Source: Saprospiraceae bacterium (GTDB lineage Bacteria; Bacteroidota; Bacteroidia; Chitinophagales; Saprospiraceae). Taken from it: DNA of 64,000 bases. Position 1 is the stretch's first letter. Each line of letters opens with the position of its first letter. This document shows, piece after piece, positions 35,600 to 45,639 of the stretch. The notes beneath the pieces were generated by a model. The model saw only the letters and a program-made list of their open reading frames with translations, was not told the origin of the DNA and searched no databases. Made by a program: the position numbers and the translations under genes. The DNA is taken from contig JAIPBE010000012.1 of the NCBI GenBank assembly GCA_021738725.1, positions 1-64,000 on the forward strand, given 5' to 3'.

Positions 35600-36060
35600 G
35601 TTAAATGTTGGTATTGGCGGGCTCAGGCTCAGGCAAACAAGCACCAAAATACAAGCATCAAATTCCAAATAAGCACCAAATTGGAAATTCGAATGACCCA
35701 AACATGAAATCCGTGCAAAACCGTGATTCTGATAATAAGCAGTGTTCGGCGTTCGGATTTCGGTACATATGTGGCGACAGCCACTCATGTGCTCAAGCGA
35801 AAGGCGAAAAGCCCCGAGGCCTCGGGGGCGAATGGCGATCTGAGTGGAGGAGTCGAGAAGTTGAGAAGTCGAGGAGAAAGGAAAAGAGGTAAACGCGCAT
35901 GCCATTCCAGGCAAGGTCAGTTTGACCCATTACCTTTTACCCTTTACCCTTTACCGGCCCACATAAAGCCTGCTGCCAGAGTGGCACCAGCCACTGACGT
36001 GCTCAGGCGAAGTGCGAACAGCGAATAGCGAATAGCGAATAGCGAATAGCGAATAGCGAA
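35600..36060. repeat. intergenic period-7 repeat mosaic
   Basis: The 590-nt gap upstream of the phase-variable gene holds no convincing gene. It contains a CAAATTC/CAAATAA/ATTGGAA-type AT-rich segment (35640-35700, with a relative at 45850-45920) and an AGTGGC-hairpin remnant near 35766. A TTTACC heptamer run (35929-35956) leads into the GGCCCACATAAAGC unit with the GCCACT hairpin (35957-35998). A perfect run of five GCGAATA heptamers follows (36021-36055). Confidence 0.75.
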
Positions 36061-36090
36061 AAAAAAGCCCGAACCAATGGTTCGGGGCTT
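36059..36090 (-). terminator. terminator after the PD40-OmpA gene
   Basis: Stem AAGCCCGAACC/GGTTCGGGGCTT (36065-36075 with 36079-36090) has one bulged G and a 3-nt loop. It is followed on the minus strand by T6 or more. It lies 24 nt past the stop codon. Confidence 0.75.
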
Positions 36091-36113
36091 ATTCGTGTAT
36101 CGGTTTAAGGAAT

Positions 36114-38177
36114 TTATTTATCCTCTTCATAGCGGATCTCCACCGGCTCATCGAGGGTGGTGATGAGGATCTCGGTGCGGCGATTGTACTGGTGCTGTTC
36201 TTCCGTACAATTGACCCCTTCCGTACACTGGTTGCGCAACATGGTCTCGCCATATCCAACAGCCGTGATCCGCGCCGGTTGAATGCCCCGGCTGACCAGG
36301 TAGTTCTTCGCGGCAGCAGCGCGGGATTCGGAGAGACGCTGATTAAACTTGTCACTTCCCCGACAATCGGTGTGCGCACCCAGTTCGATCTCCATGGAGG
36401 GATATTTCTTGAGCAGATCGTAAACCACATCCAATTCATTGGCCGCACCTGGTCGCAGTGAGGATTTATTATAATCGTAATAGAGATTTTCCAAAACGAT
36501 CACAGATCCTTCACCGATCGGCTTGGCAACAGCTGTCTCAACAGGTGTTCCTGAAAACGGCAGGAGGAGCAATTCGGTCTTCCGTGTTTCTGCATAATTC
36601 CCATTAGAGGTGGACACGCGGGATCGGCCCGGGATATACCCTTCCTTATTTGCAGACAGGGAATAATCTGCAGCCTCGGATAAACAATAGCTGAACGTCC
36701 CATTGATATCGGACTCTAAATAGACGGGAGTCCCATCTGGCATTTCGATCATGACAGGGACATGCGCCATCAGGACACCAGTCTTCTGGTTTTTCACCCG
36801 ACCTTCCAGCAGGAAGCAATCCTGAGGCCGTACGCGGATGACGATCTCGTCAGCCGTCGGCTCGGGAGGAGATGTATAGCTGAATTCTTTCGTGATATAT
36901 CCAGGCTTGGAAACCAGGATCAAATAATTCTGGTCGATCTTCATCTGGCTCAGGGCCATCCCACTTGCATCGGAACGGGTATCCGGGGCATTGAGGTCCA
37001 GCGTTTTCTTTCGCACCAGATTCAGGGTCAATTTGTCGGGTGCGGATGCTTCTGGCGCAAGCGCCATATCAAAGATGGTCTCACCGCTGACAAAACCATA
37101 GGCATCCTTTTCCAGGATGAAAATACTGGCATCGGGAATGGGTTGACCTGTCGTTTCATCGACGATCTCCACCATGGTCCTGGCGACGAAGTTGTCCAGG
37201 TCACCGGCAAGAGAATAGGCGGATTCAAATTGATAGATATCATCCTTACCAACCCCACCGGGGCGATCGGAGGAAAAGAAGCCGTGCAGGCCATCATCTT
37301 CCAGGACAAAGCCCAGATCATCAAATGGTGTATTGAACGGAGCGCTGAAGATCTGCGGATGTGCGTCCGGCAGGTTTCGCGTATTCACAGAGAAAATGTC
37401 CAGTCCGCCCAAACCTTCATAGCTGCCATCGCTGGAATAGAAGAGATAGCCACTGTAATGAATGAACGGGAATACTTCATTGCCCTTGCTATTGATGGCC
37501 GGACCCAGGTTGACCGGATCGCTCCAACCCCCTGTGGTCCGATCGACAAACCAGATATCATATCCGCCATATCCACCCGGCCGATCTGATGCAAAGAAAA
37601 GTCGTTTGCCGTCTCTGGATAAGGATGGATGTTGGCTGGAATATTCGTCCGCATTGAAGGGCAGTTCTGTGACATTCTCCCAATCCTGATTGCCCCGTTG
37701 AGCGGTGTAGATCTTCAACCGTACCCGGCCCTGATCATCTGCCCGCTGCAAACCATGCTTTTGATTGTTGGAGGTGAAAAATATCTGATCACCATTCCGG
37801 GAAAAAGCCACCGGGCCCTCATGCAGTTGAGAATTCAACTGACCTGAAAAGATCTCCGGTTCTACAGGCGTGCCATTCGGGTCTACGCGGGTATAGTATA
37901 GCTCAAAGTAGGTCTCGCCGATCTTGGAGTCCAGAAATCCGCCCTTTTTCCGCGAGGAAACGAAGACCAGACCGTTGTTATAAAACACCGGGGAAAAATC
38001 CAGATGCTCGGTGTTGATGGCGGTGGCATTGGTGATGACAATCCCTTTGCCTCCGGTCTTTTCATAGAACTTATTGGTCCCCTTTGTCTTGGAGGATCCA
38101 GATTGTTGACCGATCAGGCTAAAGGGCATGACCGCAAGGGCCATGAGGAGGAGGAGGTTGGAGAAGGTGTTTCGCAT
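36114..38177 (-). CDS. PD40/OmpA-family envelope protein (T9SS/gliding-associated)
   Basis: 687 residues from the ATG at 38177, which gives a signal peptide (NTFSNLLLLMALAVMPFSLIGQ); the frame is open to 38375. Residues about 70-340 form a PD40 beta-propeller (HPSLSRDGKRLFFASDRPGGYGGYD and similar blades written in pieces: GDQIFFTSN, GYLFYSSDG, GLHGFFSSDRPGG). Two carboxypeptidase-regulatory-like Ig domains follow. The C-terminus is an OmpA peptidoglycan-binding domain (LYYDYNKSSLRP, LGAHTDCRGSD, NQRLSESRAAAAKNYL, GYGE, NRRTEI). It resembles PorE-type proteins that anchor T9SS or gliding components to peptidoglycan. It lies 70 nt downstream of the PorP/SprF gene, which follows the giant T9SS protein. 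Confidence 0.88.
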   Translation of the reverse strand: MRNTFSNLLLLMALAVMPFSLIGQQSGSSKTKGTNKFYEKTGGKGIVITNATAINTEHLDFSPVFYNNGLVFVSSRKKGGFLDSKIGETYFELYYTRVDPNGTPVEPEIFSGQLNSQLHEGPVAFSRNGDQIFFTSNNQKHGLQRADDQGRVRLKIYTAQRGNQDWENVTELPFNADEYSSQHPSLSRDGKRLFFASDRPGGYGGYDIWFVDRTTGGWSDPVNLGPAINSKGNEVFPFIHYSGYLFYSSDGSYEGLGGLDIFSVNTRNLPDAHPQIFSAPFNTPFDDLGFVLEDDGLHGFFSSDRPGGVGKDDIYQFESAYSLAGDLDNFVARTMVEIVDETTGQPIPDASIFILEKDAYGFVSGETIFDMALAPEASAPDKLTLNLVRKKTLDLNAPDTRSDASGMALSQMKIDQNYLILVSKPGYITKEFSYTSPPEPTADEIVIRVRPQDCFLLEGRVKNQKTGVLMAHVPVMIEMPDGTPVYLESDINGTFSYCLSEAADYSLSANKEGYIPGRSRVSTSNGNYAETRKTELLLLPFSGTPVETAVAKPIGEGSVIVLENLYYDYNKSSLRPGAANELDVVYDLLKKYPSMEIELGAHTDCRGSDKFNQRLSESRAAAAKNYLVSRGIQPARITAVGYGETMLRNQCTEGVNCTEEQHQYNRRTEILITTLDEPVEIRYEEDK

Positions 38178-38247
38178 GCTATAGGGAAGATTGAGTGCGC
38201 GAGCAAAAGTTACCGATGAAAACGAATTCTTTGGCTCTATTAGTACA

Positions 38248-39222
38248 TTATTGGAAAAAACGAGGGTTATCGATCTCGGATGCCTCATCTTTTCCAAAGC
38301 AGAAGCGGAGCAATGCTTCAAAGGTACCATTTTGATAATCGCGGATATCGGAGAGGGCAATATCATACCCGACACTCAATAAAAAGTGCTGGCGGATACG
38401 GAAACCCAGAATGAGATCGATGGATTCTCCAAGACCAGGATCACGGTCCCCGCCGAACCGGTAGGTCAAGCCTGCATGGAACTGGTCCTTCATCTCCAAT
38501 GCCACATGCAGATCCGCATCGAAGGGAGCATTCTCCACGTATTTCAGCAAGAGTTGTGGATGGAGCGCCAGGAAATTATTGAGGGTGATGCGGTAGCCTC
38601 CCAGGGCGTAATAATGACGCAGCTCGGTAGAAGGTCGGTCGGCACCATTTCCAAAATCAATATTGCCTGCGACCAGTCGGGGCACCCCGGCACCGGCGTA
38701 CCAATCCTCACCCTGGTAATAGATTCCGGCACCGAAGTTGGGCAGGTATTTGGTCTGCAATCCCAGGGGAACGCCTGGATCCAGACTGATATCCTGAGTG
38801 CCTTTGATCCGTTCATCTCCATAGTCTTCGGCAAAGTATCGCACGGAGCCGGACAGTCCGACGCCGAGATATCCACGACCGAGAGGTATGCGATAGCTGT
38901 AGGCCATTTCGGCAGTCACATTGCGTGTGATCCCGATAGCGGTCCGGTAGAAGTTGATCCCCATGCCGACCCGCTGTTGGAATAATGGCGTATTGAAACT
39001 GACCATCTGCGCCTCCGGAGCACCTTCCAGGCCGATCCATTGTTTGCGATAGATGAGAGAGAGACAAGGGCCGCCTTCACTACCGGCAAAACCAGGGGTG
39101 TAAAACAGGCGGTTGAACATAAACTGGGTGAATTGCCCGTCTTGCTGCCCCGATACAGCAGTCATCAAAACAAAAGAGCTGATAAAGCCAAGCAGGAAAA
39201 GTCTGATCCGTTTCTGTTGCAT
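38248..39222 (-). CDS. PorP/SprF family outer-membrane protein
   Basis: 324 residues from the ATG at 39222 (the frame is open to 39339). The signal peptide ends AVSGQ-QDGQFTQF. The mature part fits PorP/SprF: QFTQFMFNRLFYTPGFAGS near the start, LIYRKQWIGLEGAPEAQMVSF, then amphipathic beta strands with alternating aromatic residues, ending LLRFCFGK. SprF-type proteins work with a specific large T9SS type B cargo encoded just upstream, as sprB-sprF are in Flavobacterium. Here the upstream gene is the 1982-residue CHU_C protein, whose stop is 5 nt before this start. Confidence 0.92.
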   Translation of the reverse strand: MQQKRIRLFLLGFISSFVLMTAVSGQQDGQFTQFMFNRLFYTPGFAGSEGGPCLSLIYRKQWIGLEGAPEAQMVSFNTPLFQQRVGMGINFYRTAIGITRNVTAEMAYSYRIPLGRGYLGVGLSGSVRYFAEDYGDERIKGTQDISLDPGVPLGLQTKYLPNFGAGIYYQGEDWYAGAGVPRLVAGNIDFGNGADRPSTELRHYYALGGYRITLNNFLALHPQLLLKYVENAPFDADLHVALEMKDQFHAGLTYRFGGDRDPGLGESIDLILGFRIRQHFLLSVGYDIALSDIRDYQNGTFEALLRFCFGKDEASEIDNPRFFQ

Positions 39223-39227
39223 GGCTA

Positions 39228-42200
39228 TTAGTATTTTATGAGGAGGAAACCGGACTCCGGCAATTCGCCGTTCTGAAGATCCAGGATGTAGAAATAAGTT
39301 CCTGGCGGCAGGATCTGACCGCCGTAGGTCCCGGCCCAACTGTTCAGGTAGGGTGATGCCGCATAAACTTCATCCCCCCACTGATTGAAAATAGAAAGCC
39401 GGTTGTCTGGATATTCATCTGTCAACACCAGACAGGGGATCACCAGGATATCGTTGACCCCATCATTGTTCGGGGTGATAATGGTGGGCATTTCACACCG
39501 GGGTTCCAGTCCGATCTTCAGCACGACAATGGCCTCGGCACAGACGCCGGGGCATTTTTCGCTGCACACCTGATATCGGAAAGTAACCGTCCCGGAATAG
39601 TTGGCCGGTGCTGTGTAGCGGTAGATCCCGTCTGCCACCTTCTCGATCTGACCGACCAACGGTTGTGTCAGCAACTGGGTAGTCACCGGCCCGAAAATGG
39701 CATCATTTGTCAGCACCTGGATCAAGGATTGACCTGCAAACGGGATGGCCATCGTGTCGTTCGCTGCCGATGGTCCGTATTCGTAATTCACCACTACGGT
39801 ATCCCGTGATGAGGCGCCACAGATCCCGTGATTCAACTCCCAAATAAAGGCATTGAAACCAGGCTGCAGATTGCAGGCACCTGCACTGGTTTCGCCGAGG
39901 CTGTCGATCAGTACACCTGGAACCAGGGAGGACCATCGGCCTGAGCCGAGTTCTGTAAAGTCGGCGGTCAGGGGCATGGACAAACATCCGTACCCGCAAT
40001 CCTGTCGGTCCACACCTGCATATGCATGATCATCAAAGTTGAAGACCTCTACAGAGGCAGAGGTAGGCGGGCAGGCGCCATTATCGACCGTCCAGGTGAA
40101 GAAATACGCATTTCCAGGTTCGATATCGGTGATGGCCGTGGTGACCTGGGATGGACTCAGAATCGTCACGCCGAGTCCGGCCTGGCCCATTGTCTGGCTC
40201 CACATGCCGGAGTTGGGGGCCGGGTTGATCGCAGTGATCGAAGTCCCTTTTGCCCGGCAGAGTTCAAGGGGAGAATCGACCATTGCTTGCACAGTTACGG
40301 AGATAGCGGCCGTGGCGAAGTCCGTGCTGTAATTCTTGCAAGCCCCGTTGGAGAGCGTCCATGAAAAGATCAACTGATCTCCGGGCAAATACCCGTTCAC
40401 CTTGGTGCAATTGGCATCCGGCGTGAGGAGGGTAACCGGGGTTCCAGCCGTCTGCTGCCATTGTCCGGTCCCGATGGTTGGAGACTGGCCGCACAGCTCC
40501 AGGACCTGACCATTACAGATCGTCACATCCGGACCCGCATTGGCTATCTGATTGGGGATGGTATTGATTTGGATCGTGTGGATCACAGAAGGCACGGACC
40601 GGCAACCATCTACCGTCGTAATGGCGTAAAAGTCATACTTCCCTTCCTTGTATTGGCCCGGCAGATCGAGGGGAAGGAATGGTTGAATACCCGAATTGCC
40701 GATCAAGGTATCCGTATTGCCGTCATACCAGCCATAGGTCCCTCCCGGCAGCCCGCCGGTGAGGGTCAACTGGCAGTTGCCCGGTGTCTGCGCACAGATC
40801 AGTCCACCACAATCATCTGAGACGACCGGAGGCAGGGGGTTGGATTTGACTTGCTGGAAAAACTCTTCCGACAAGGGAGAGTAACAGCCATTCATCAGAA
40901 TGCGCACCTGGTAACTGCCGGTGAGATTCGTCGTTGCATTCGGAAGGACCAGGCAATTTCCTCCGGTTTGATTGGTAATGGGGCCTTGCCATTCATAAAC
41001 GGCTCCGGCCACAAAAGTCGCACAGGCAATGAGCGTATCCCCTGCACAAACCGGTGAATTAGTTGTGATGGCAGGTGGAAAAGGGATCGGATGCACGATG
41101 ACCGTGATCTCGTTGGACTGGTTGGATATGCAGCCATCCACGATCACTTTCAACTTGTATTTGCCTCCCTGATTAATGGTGATCCCCGGGATGGTCAAGG
41201 TCGGGAACAGGGTCGTATCCTGTTTGAGCGGACCCATCCAGATATACTTGACATCTCCACCATAGGGATCATTCGGAACATGGATAACCAGTGTCTCGCC
41301 GGCGCAGATCTCGTATGGATCTTTGGGGGCAGGGTCATCCACCATAATGACCGGCGTGACCGGTGTATCATCCATGGCAATAAAGATGGTGGCAGGGACG
41401 GACGTGCAGGTATTATCCACCTTTTTCACTTTGAGGCTGTACAAGCCAGACTGGGCACCCGTGACATTCAGGAGCTGGGCCACGCTATCCAGTGAAAAGA
41501 TCATCCCATTGGGTCCGGTCCAAAAATACTGGTAGGATCCGCCTGCTTCGGGTGGAAAAACGGTGGGCAGGATCTGGCAATCCTCAAACCCGCTCACACA
41601 GGTAGGGCAGGAACTGGAAAGGGCTGTGATCTTGGGACGTTCGGTCAGGACGATCCGAAGAGAATCCCGGGTGGTACACCCCTGGGGATTCTCGGCCACC
41701 AGATAGTAGGTACCTGGAATCGCCGGGACTTTGGGCGTAGATCCTATATAGGTCTTTCCATTGGGGGCAGTCCAGGTGAATTTCACCACATTCACTCCGT
41801 TGACTGGCAGGATGAGGGTATCGCCATCACAGGCCAGAAGGCTATCCGGCAACTGGACATTGATCGGGTGGATGATCACCGGCAGGGGCAGGGATACATC
41901 GGATGGGCAGTTGGGTGTTTGAAATACCTGGAGCGTCCAGGTGCCGGCATTCATCAACAAGGCAGGGGCGAACAGTTCCGGAGTGGTGGTGGTAAACACC
42001 TGACCCGTTTGCTGGTGGGTCCACTGATAGGTCATGGCTTGTTGCCATTCGGTGGTGATATGGATGGTATCGCCCTGGCAGACCGGACTATTGCTATGGA
42101 TGGAAGGCCGGAAAGCTCCGTTTGGACCGATATCGATCTGGACAGAGCCCGTCGCCATACAGCCGGTCAGCCCCTGAATGGTCAGGACGTACGTCCCGGA

Positions 42201-45176
42201 ATTACTTTCCTTGGGGTTATCGATGATCGGACTGGCCTGATTGCTGAAAAATCCGTTTGAAGAGGTCCAGGTATAGACATAAAAGTCTCCCTGTCCGGGT
42301 GTCGGAATGGTAAAGGTGGTATCCGGGATGAGGCGGAGACTACCCCCACAGGTATCCAGGGTAAAGCTCGGGGTCAACTCTTCATTCTGGATGGCGATCA
42401 GCGTGGAGCAGGTATCGCTGTTGCCGGCCAGATCAAAGGCAACGACCTGGACATTATAATTCGATCCGGCATTATTGCAGGTGAACGTATTGGGGGTCAC
42501 CTGGTATTGGGTGATCCCGCAATTGTCCGTCCCGGGGACGGTCAGCAGGTCGGTATGTGATAGCGTCAGGTTGACCAGACCGGATGGATTGGTCTTTCGG
42601 AACAGGCCCGGTTTGCAAATGATGGTGGGCGGGGTGCGGTCTTCCACATAGATGGGATACGAACAGGTGGAGCTGTTGCCATCGGCATCGGTCAGGGTAT
42701 AGTTCGCAGTATAACTGCCGGCATTCAGGTTGAGTAAATTGGCAGTCGACGGGTATTTCAGGATGCCTGCCCCTACCTGCTGGTTGGTGGCATTGTTGAC
42801 AACCGTATAGTCCGTCTCAATGGAGGAATAGATCAATTCCAACCAGGCGTGGCTGAGTCCATCGGTGGAATTGGGTTGCAAGGGTCCACAGGGATTGATA
42901 AAGTCAGAGTAATTGAGGATGTCCTTGTTGGAAACCAGGCGAAAGTCGACCTGTCCATTGGCGGTCCATGCCTTCAACAACGGCTCTGGAATGGTAAAGG
43001 TAAAGATGGCCTCTGAGGCACATTCCTGCGGGATGGTGACCGGTCCGGTGATCCCCAGAAATGTGTTGTTCTCACCATAGATCTCAAAAAACTCACCCGG
43101 ATTGGCCATATCCCCCTGGACGTGCAATCGGAGCAGGCCGTCACCCGGGCCAGAAGGGGAAGCAATGGAGAACAGGAAGTTGAGATCGGCCGGGACCATA
43201 CCAGCATTCGGATCTTCGAAAAAGACGAATGGTTTGGGTGAGACACTGCCATCGAAGGTGGTGGGGAATCCGCAATTATCCCAGGCATTGACCGGAAAAG
43301 GCAGATTGACGAGCGCGGCGCAGTTGGCGGTACTGGTCGGAACATGCAGGGTGTCCGGGCACACCAGAAGGGGCGCTTCCCGATCGACCACGATCAGGGG
43401 ATAGGTGCAGACGCCGATATTGCCACTGCAGTCTGTTGCGCTGACCTGGACGGAATAATTCCCCGGGGATAGGGATTCGTTGGTTCCAATATTCTGGAGC
43501 GGTCCGTTGTCGATCCGGTACTGGACCTGTATCGGTGCCGGTGATGCGACCACATGATCAAAGGAAAGGGTCAGGCTGACCCGGCCATTTGGGCAGACCT
43601 GATTGATGGCCTCTACCCCGCTTCCATTGGGAATGAGGATAAACCGGATCACATCATCCTGGGACCAGGCATTTATCTGATCTGGTGTGAGCAAGGTGTA
43701 GTTGGTCTCTCCATTTGCACATTGGACTGGTACTGGATTGGTCTGGGTCAGAAGGGTATTTCCTTCGGCATAAATCCGGTAGTACTCGCCTGGCTCCTCC
43801 GCATCCGCATTGTACAGATTGATGCGCAGGTTGATATTCCCCGTCACATATTGATCGGGCACACCGGCAAATGAAAAATCAAAGAAAACGGTATCCACGA
43901 CCCCGCTGAGCAGGGGTGAGCCTGAGGTATTGAGGATGGGCATGGTATCGGTCAGGATCGAGGCTCCACCACCATCGCAGTTGTCACTGATGAATTTTGA
44001 TCGGACCAACGGTCCCTCCGCCAGACAGGTGCCAGTGCTGACGACAAAGGTGTCGACAGCGGGACAAAACAACAGGGGTGCTTCGGTGTCACGAACGGCC
44101 AGAGTCTGTGATCCGGTCCGGACATTTCCGCAATCATCGGTGGCGATCCATGTTCGGGTGATCTCGTAGTTACGGTGCCCACATTGGGTAGGGTCCGGAT
44201 CCTGATTATCTGATTGGACCCGGAGCAGGTCGGGAGTTGAATCGCAGTTGTCGACCGCCGTCACACCACCCGGGCCGTTGATCGGAGGAGCCGGGATGTT
44301 GTCGCAGGCTACTGTCATATCTGCCGGAATACCAAAGAGCACCGGCGGCAGTGAATCGATGACGGTGATCGTCTGAGAGTCGGCTACCGCGTTTCCACAA
44401 TCATCGCTGGCCGTCCAGGTCCGGATGATGGCATAGCTATTGGCACATTCGCCGGTATTGTTCTGGGTTGTCAGGACGATGGTGACGTTGTTGTCGCAGA
44501 GATCTACGGCTGTGATATCCATACCGATGATCGGCGGTGCGGGAATATCGTTGCAATTGACGGTGATGTCGGCAGGGACCCCGTTGAGCGCGGGAGGGCT
44601 GTTGTCATTGACGGTTATGACCTGTTGGTGGGACAGGGAATTGCCGGCATCATCGGTCGCTGTCCATGTCCGGGTGATAGTATAAGAACCTGCGCACGAG
44701 GACAGGGTATTGGTTTCGGTAAATGCCAGGATGGGTTGATCGTCACAATTGTCGACAATCGTCACCGCCGGCAGATTGGGGATATTCGGGCAGGTGACGG
44801 TCACATCCGGAGGCAGGGCTACGCTGAATGCAGGTGGTGTGCCATCGATCACGGTGATGGTAAATACAAAGGTGGAGTCATTCCCGAGATCGTCAGTGGC
44901 CATCCAGGTGAAGGTCACCACTGTGCCGGGAGTAAGGGTATCGCCCAGTTGAAAACCTCCCAGGATGGTCAGGACCGTATCTGTGACAGAAGCACCGACC
45001 AGCGCCTCAACGGTTAGAGAGTCGGGATGCAGGGTGAGGATGGCTTCGCAGATCGGATCGGCCAGGAGGGTGTCGGGACCTTTGAAGTCGAATGCAAAAT
45101 TCTGGGACTGTCCGGAATGGAGGACCGAAAACAGGAGGACCAGGCACGAAGAAAACTGTAGAAGGCGTCGGTACAT
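39228..45176 (-). CDS. giant HYR-repeat surface protein with T9SS type B sorting domain
   Basis: 1982 residues from the ATG at 45176, which provides a signal peptide (YRRLLQFSSCLVLLFSVLHSGQSQ); the frame is open to 45287. Near the N-terminus are tandem HYR/Ig-like modules of about 80 residues (ADITVNCNDIPAPP, ADMTVACDNIPAPP, YAIIRTWTASDDCGN), then similar domains with CPDTLHVPTST-type starts. A series of Ig/PKD-like domains follows, each introduced by CQGDTIHI, CDGDTLILPV, CAGETLVIHV or CAGDTLIACA. The C-terminus is CHU_C (IITPNNDGVNDILVIP, SIFNQWGDEVY, WAGTYGGQILPPGTYFY). It is predicted to be a long surface adhesin or gliding filament exported by T9SS. The PorP/SprF partner follows after 5 nt. 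Confidence 0.9.
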   Translation of the reverse strand: MYRRLLQFSSCLVLLFSVLHSGQSQNFAFDFKGPDTLLADPICEAILTLHPDSLTVEALVGASVTDTVLTILGGFQLGDTLTPGTVVTFTWMATDDLGNDSTFVFTITVIDGTPPAFSVALPPDVTVTCPNIPNLPAVTIVDNCDDQPILAFTETNTLSSCAGSYTITRTWTATDDAGNSLSHQQVITVNDNSPPALNGVPADITVNCNDIPAPPIIGMDITAVDLCDNNVTIVLTTQNNTGECANSYAIIRTWTASDDCGNAVADSQTITVIDSLPPVLFGIPADMTVACDNIPAPPINGPGGVTAVDNCDSTPDLLRVQSDNQDPDPTQCGHRNYEITRTWIATDDCGNVRTGSQTLAVRDTEAPLLFCPAVDTFVVSTGTCLAEGPLVRSKFISDNCDGGGASILTDTMPILNTSGSPLLSGVVDTVFFDFSFAGVPDQYVTGNINLRINLYNADAEEPGEYYRIYAEGNTLLTQTNPVPVQCANGETNYTLLTPDQINAWSQDDVIRFILIPNGSGVEAINQVCPNGRVSLTLSFDHVVASPAPIQVQYRIDNGPLQNIGTNESLSPGNYSVQVSATDCSGNIGVCTYPLIVVDREAPLLVCPDTLHVPTSTANCAALVNLPFPVNAWDNCGFPTTFDGSVSPKPFVFFEDPNAGMVPADLNFLFSIASPSGPGDGLLRLHVQGDMANPGEFFEIYGENNTFLGITGPVTIPQECASEAIFTFTIPEPLLKAWTANGQVDFRLVSNKDILNYSDFINPCGPLQPNSTDGLSHAWLELIYSSIETDYTVVNNATNQQVGAGILKYPSTANLLNLNAGSYTANYTLTDADGNSSTCSYPIYVEDRTPPTIICKPGLFRKTNPSGLVNLTLSHTDLLTVPGTDNCGITQYQVTPNTFTCNNAGSNYNVQVVAFDLAGNSDTCSTLIAIQNEELTPSFTLDTCGGSLRLIPDTTFTIPTPGQGDFYVYTWTSSNGFFSNQASPIIDNPKESNSGTYVLTIQGLTGCMATGSVQIDIGPNGAFRPSIHSNSPVCQGDTIHITTEWQQAMTYQWTHQQTGQVFTTTTPELFAPALLMNAGTWTLQVFQTPNCPSDVSLPLPVIIHPINVQLPDSLLACDGDTLILPVNGVNVVKFTWTAPNGKTYIGSTPKVPAIPGTYYLVAENPQGCTTRDSLRIVLTERPKITALSSSCPTCVSGFEDCQILPTVFPPEAGGSYQYFWTGPNGMIFSLDSVAQLLNVTGAQSGLYSLKVKKVDNTCTSVPATIFIAMDDTPVTPVIMVDDPAPKDPYEICAGETLVIHVPNDPYGGDVKYIWMGPLKQDTTLFPTLTIPGITINQGGKYKLKVIVDGCISNQSNEITVIVHPIPFPPAITTNSPVCAGDTLIACATFVAGAVYEWQGPITNQTGGNCLVLPNATTNLTGSYQVRILMNGCYSPLSEEFFQQVKSNPLPPVVSDDCGGLICAQTPGNCQLTLTGGLPGGTYGWYDGNTDTLIGNSGIQPFLPLDLPGQYKEGKYDFYAITTVDGCRSVPSVIHTIQINTIPNQIANAGPDVTICNGQVLELCGQSPTIGTGQWQQTAGTPVTLLTPDANCTKVNGYLPGDQLIFSWTLSNGACKNYSTDFATAAISVTVQAMVDSPLELCRAKGTSITAINPAPNSGMWSQTMGQAGLGVTILSPSQVTTAITDIEPGNAYFFTWTVDNGACPPTSASVEVFNFDDHAYAGVDRQDCGYGCLSMPLTADFTELGSGRWSSLVPGVLIDSLGETSAGACNLQPGFNAFIWELNHGICGASSRDTVVVNYEYGPSAANDTMAIPFAGQSLIQVLTNDAIFGPVTTQLLTQPLVGQIEKVADGIYRYTAPANYSGTVTFRYQVCSEKCPGVCAEAIVVLKIGLEPRCEMPTIITPNNDGVNDILVIPCLVLTDEYPDNRLSIFNQWGDEVYAASPYLNSWAGTYGGQILPPGTYFYILDLQNGELPESGFLLIKY

Positions 45177-45319
45177 ACCGGAGAGGGGTCTAATTCGTGA
45201 GCGAACCGAACCGTCCGGAGTCGTTGGGATAAGGGCGAATAGCCAGGATGGACCGCCTGGGCGGAACGAGAGGGAGGATCGGTTCATAGGGATACCTCCG
45301 TGGGGGGAGGATTCAATAA

Positions 45320-45327
45320 CAAAAGTA
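45320..45327 (-). promoter_or_regulatory. -7 element upstream of the giant surface-protein operon
   Basis: On the minus strand TACTTTTG fits TAnnTTTG. It would start a transcript near 45313, with about 135 nt of leader before the ATG at 45176. Confidence 0.4.
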
Positions 45328-45414
45328 AAAAAATGCCAGGGAACATTTTACCTTTTTCTCAATATAAACCTTTTGGGGTAGACGGTCGAGTTGAACCAGC
45401 CAAAGAGCTGGTTC

Positions 45415-45615
45415 TTATTCCTCTTCTCCTTGAGCAGGAGGCTTGTCGGAATGGGGTTCCAGATTCTCGGGCGGCATATGGGTTTTGAGGAATTGGCTGA
45501 TCTCCTCCAGGCTGCGATTCATCCGGATCTCCCCCAACGCATCGACATCGATGGAAAATCCTTTCAGGTCGGGATGAACTCGGGTGCCTTCTGACTTCTT
45601 GCGTTTCTTAGCCAT
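45415..45615 (-). CDS. small conserved-looking hypothetical protein
   Basis: 66 residues: a basic start (AKKRKKSEGTRVHP), then an LKGFSIDVDALGEIRMN pattern, a helix SLEEISQFLKTHM and an acidic end. The pattern of a short basic tail, 'GF-x-I-x2-x-x-GEI' and a terminal amphipathic helix is one I associate with small uncharacterised Bacteroidota proteins. No function can be given. It is monocistronic, and an imperfect hairpin (GAACCAGC/GCTGGTTC, 45393-45414) follows its stop without a T run. Confidence 0.6.
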   Translation of the reverse strand: MAKKRKKSEGTRVHPDLKGFSIDVDALGEIRMNRSLEEISQFLKTHMPPENLEPHSDKPPAQGEEE

Positions 45616-45639
45616 GAGGTGAAGGTAAGGCTTAGTCGG

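Noticed and set aside
35459..35914. 151-codon minus-strand frame
   Set aside because: Only its last 20 codons (from the ATG at 35521) are meaningful, as the signal peptide of the out-of-frame T9SS gene. The upstream part runs through repeat DNA.
36762..37589. Long plus-strand frame (275 codons)
   Set aside because: Antisense shadow of the PD40-OmpA gene; composition reflects the complementary codons.
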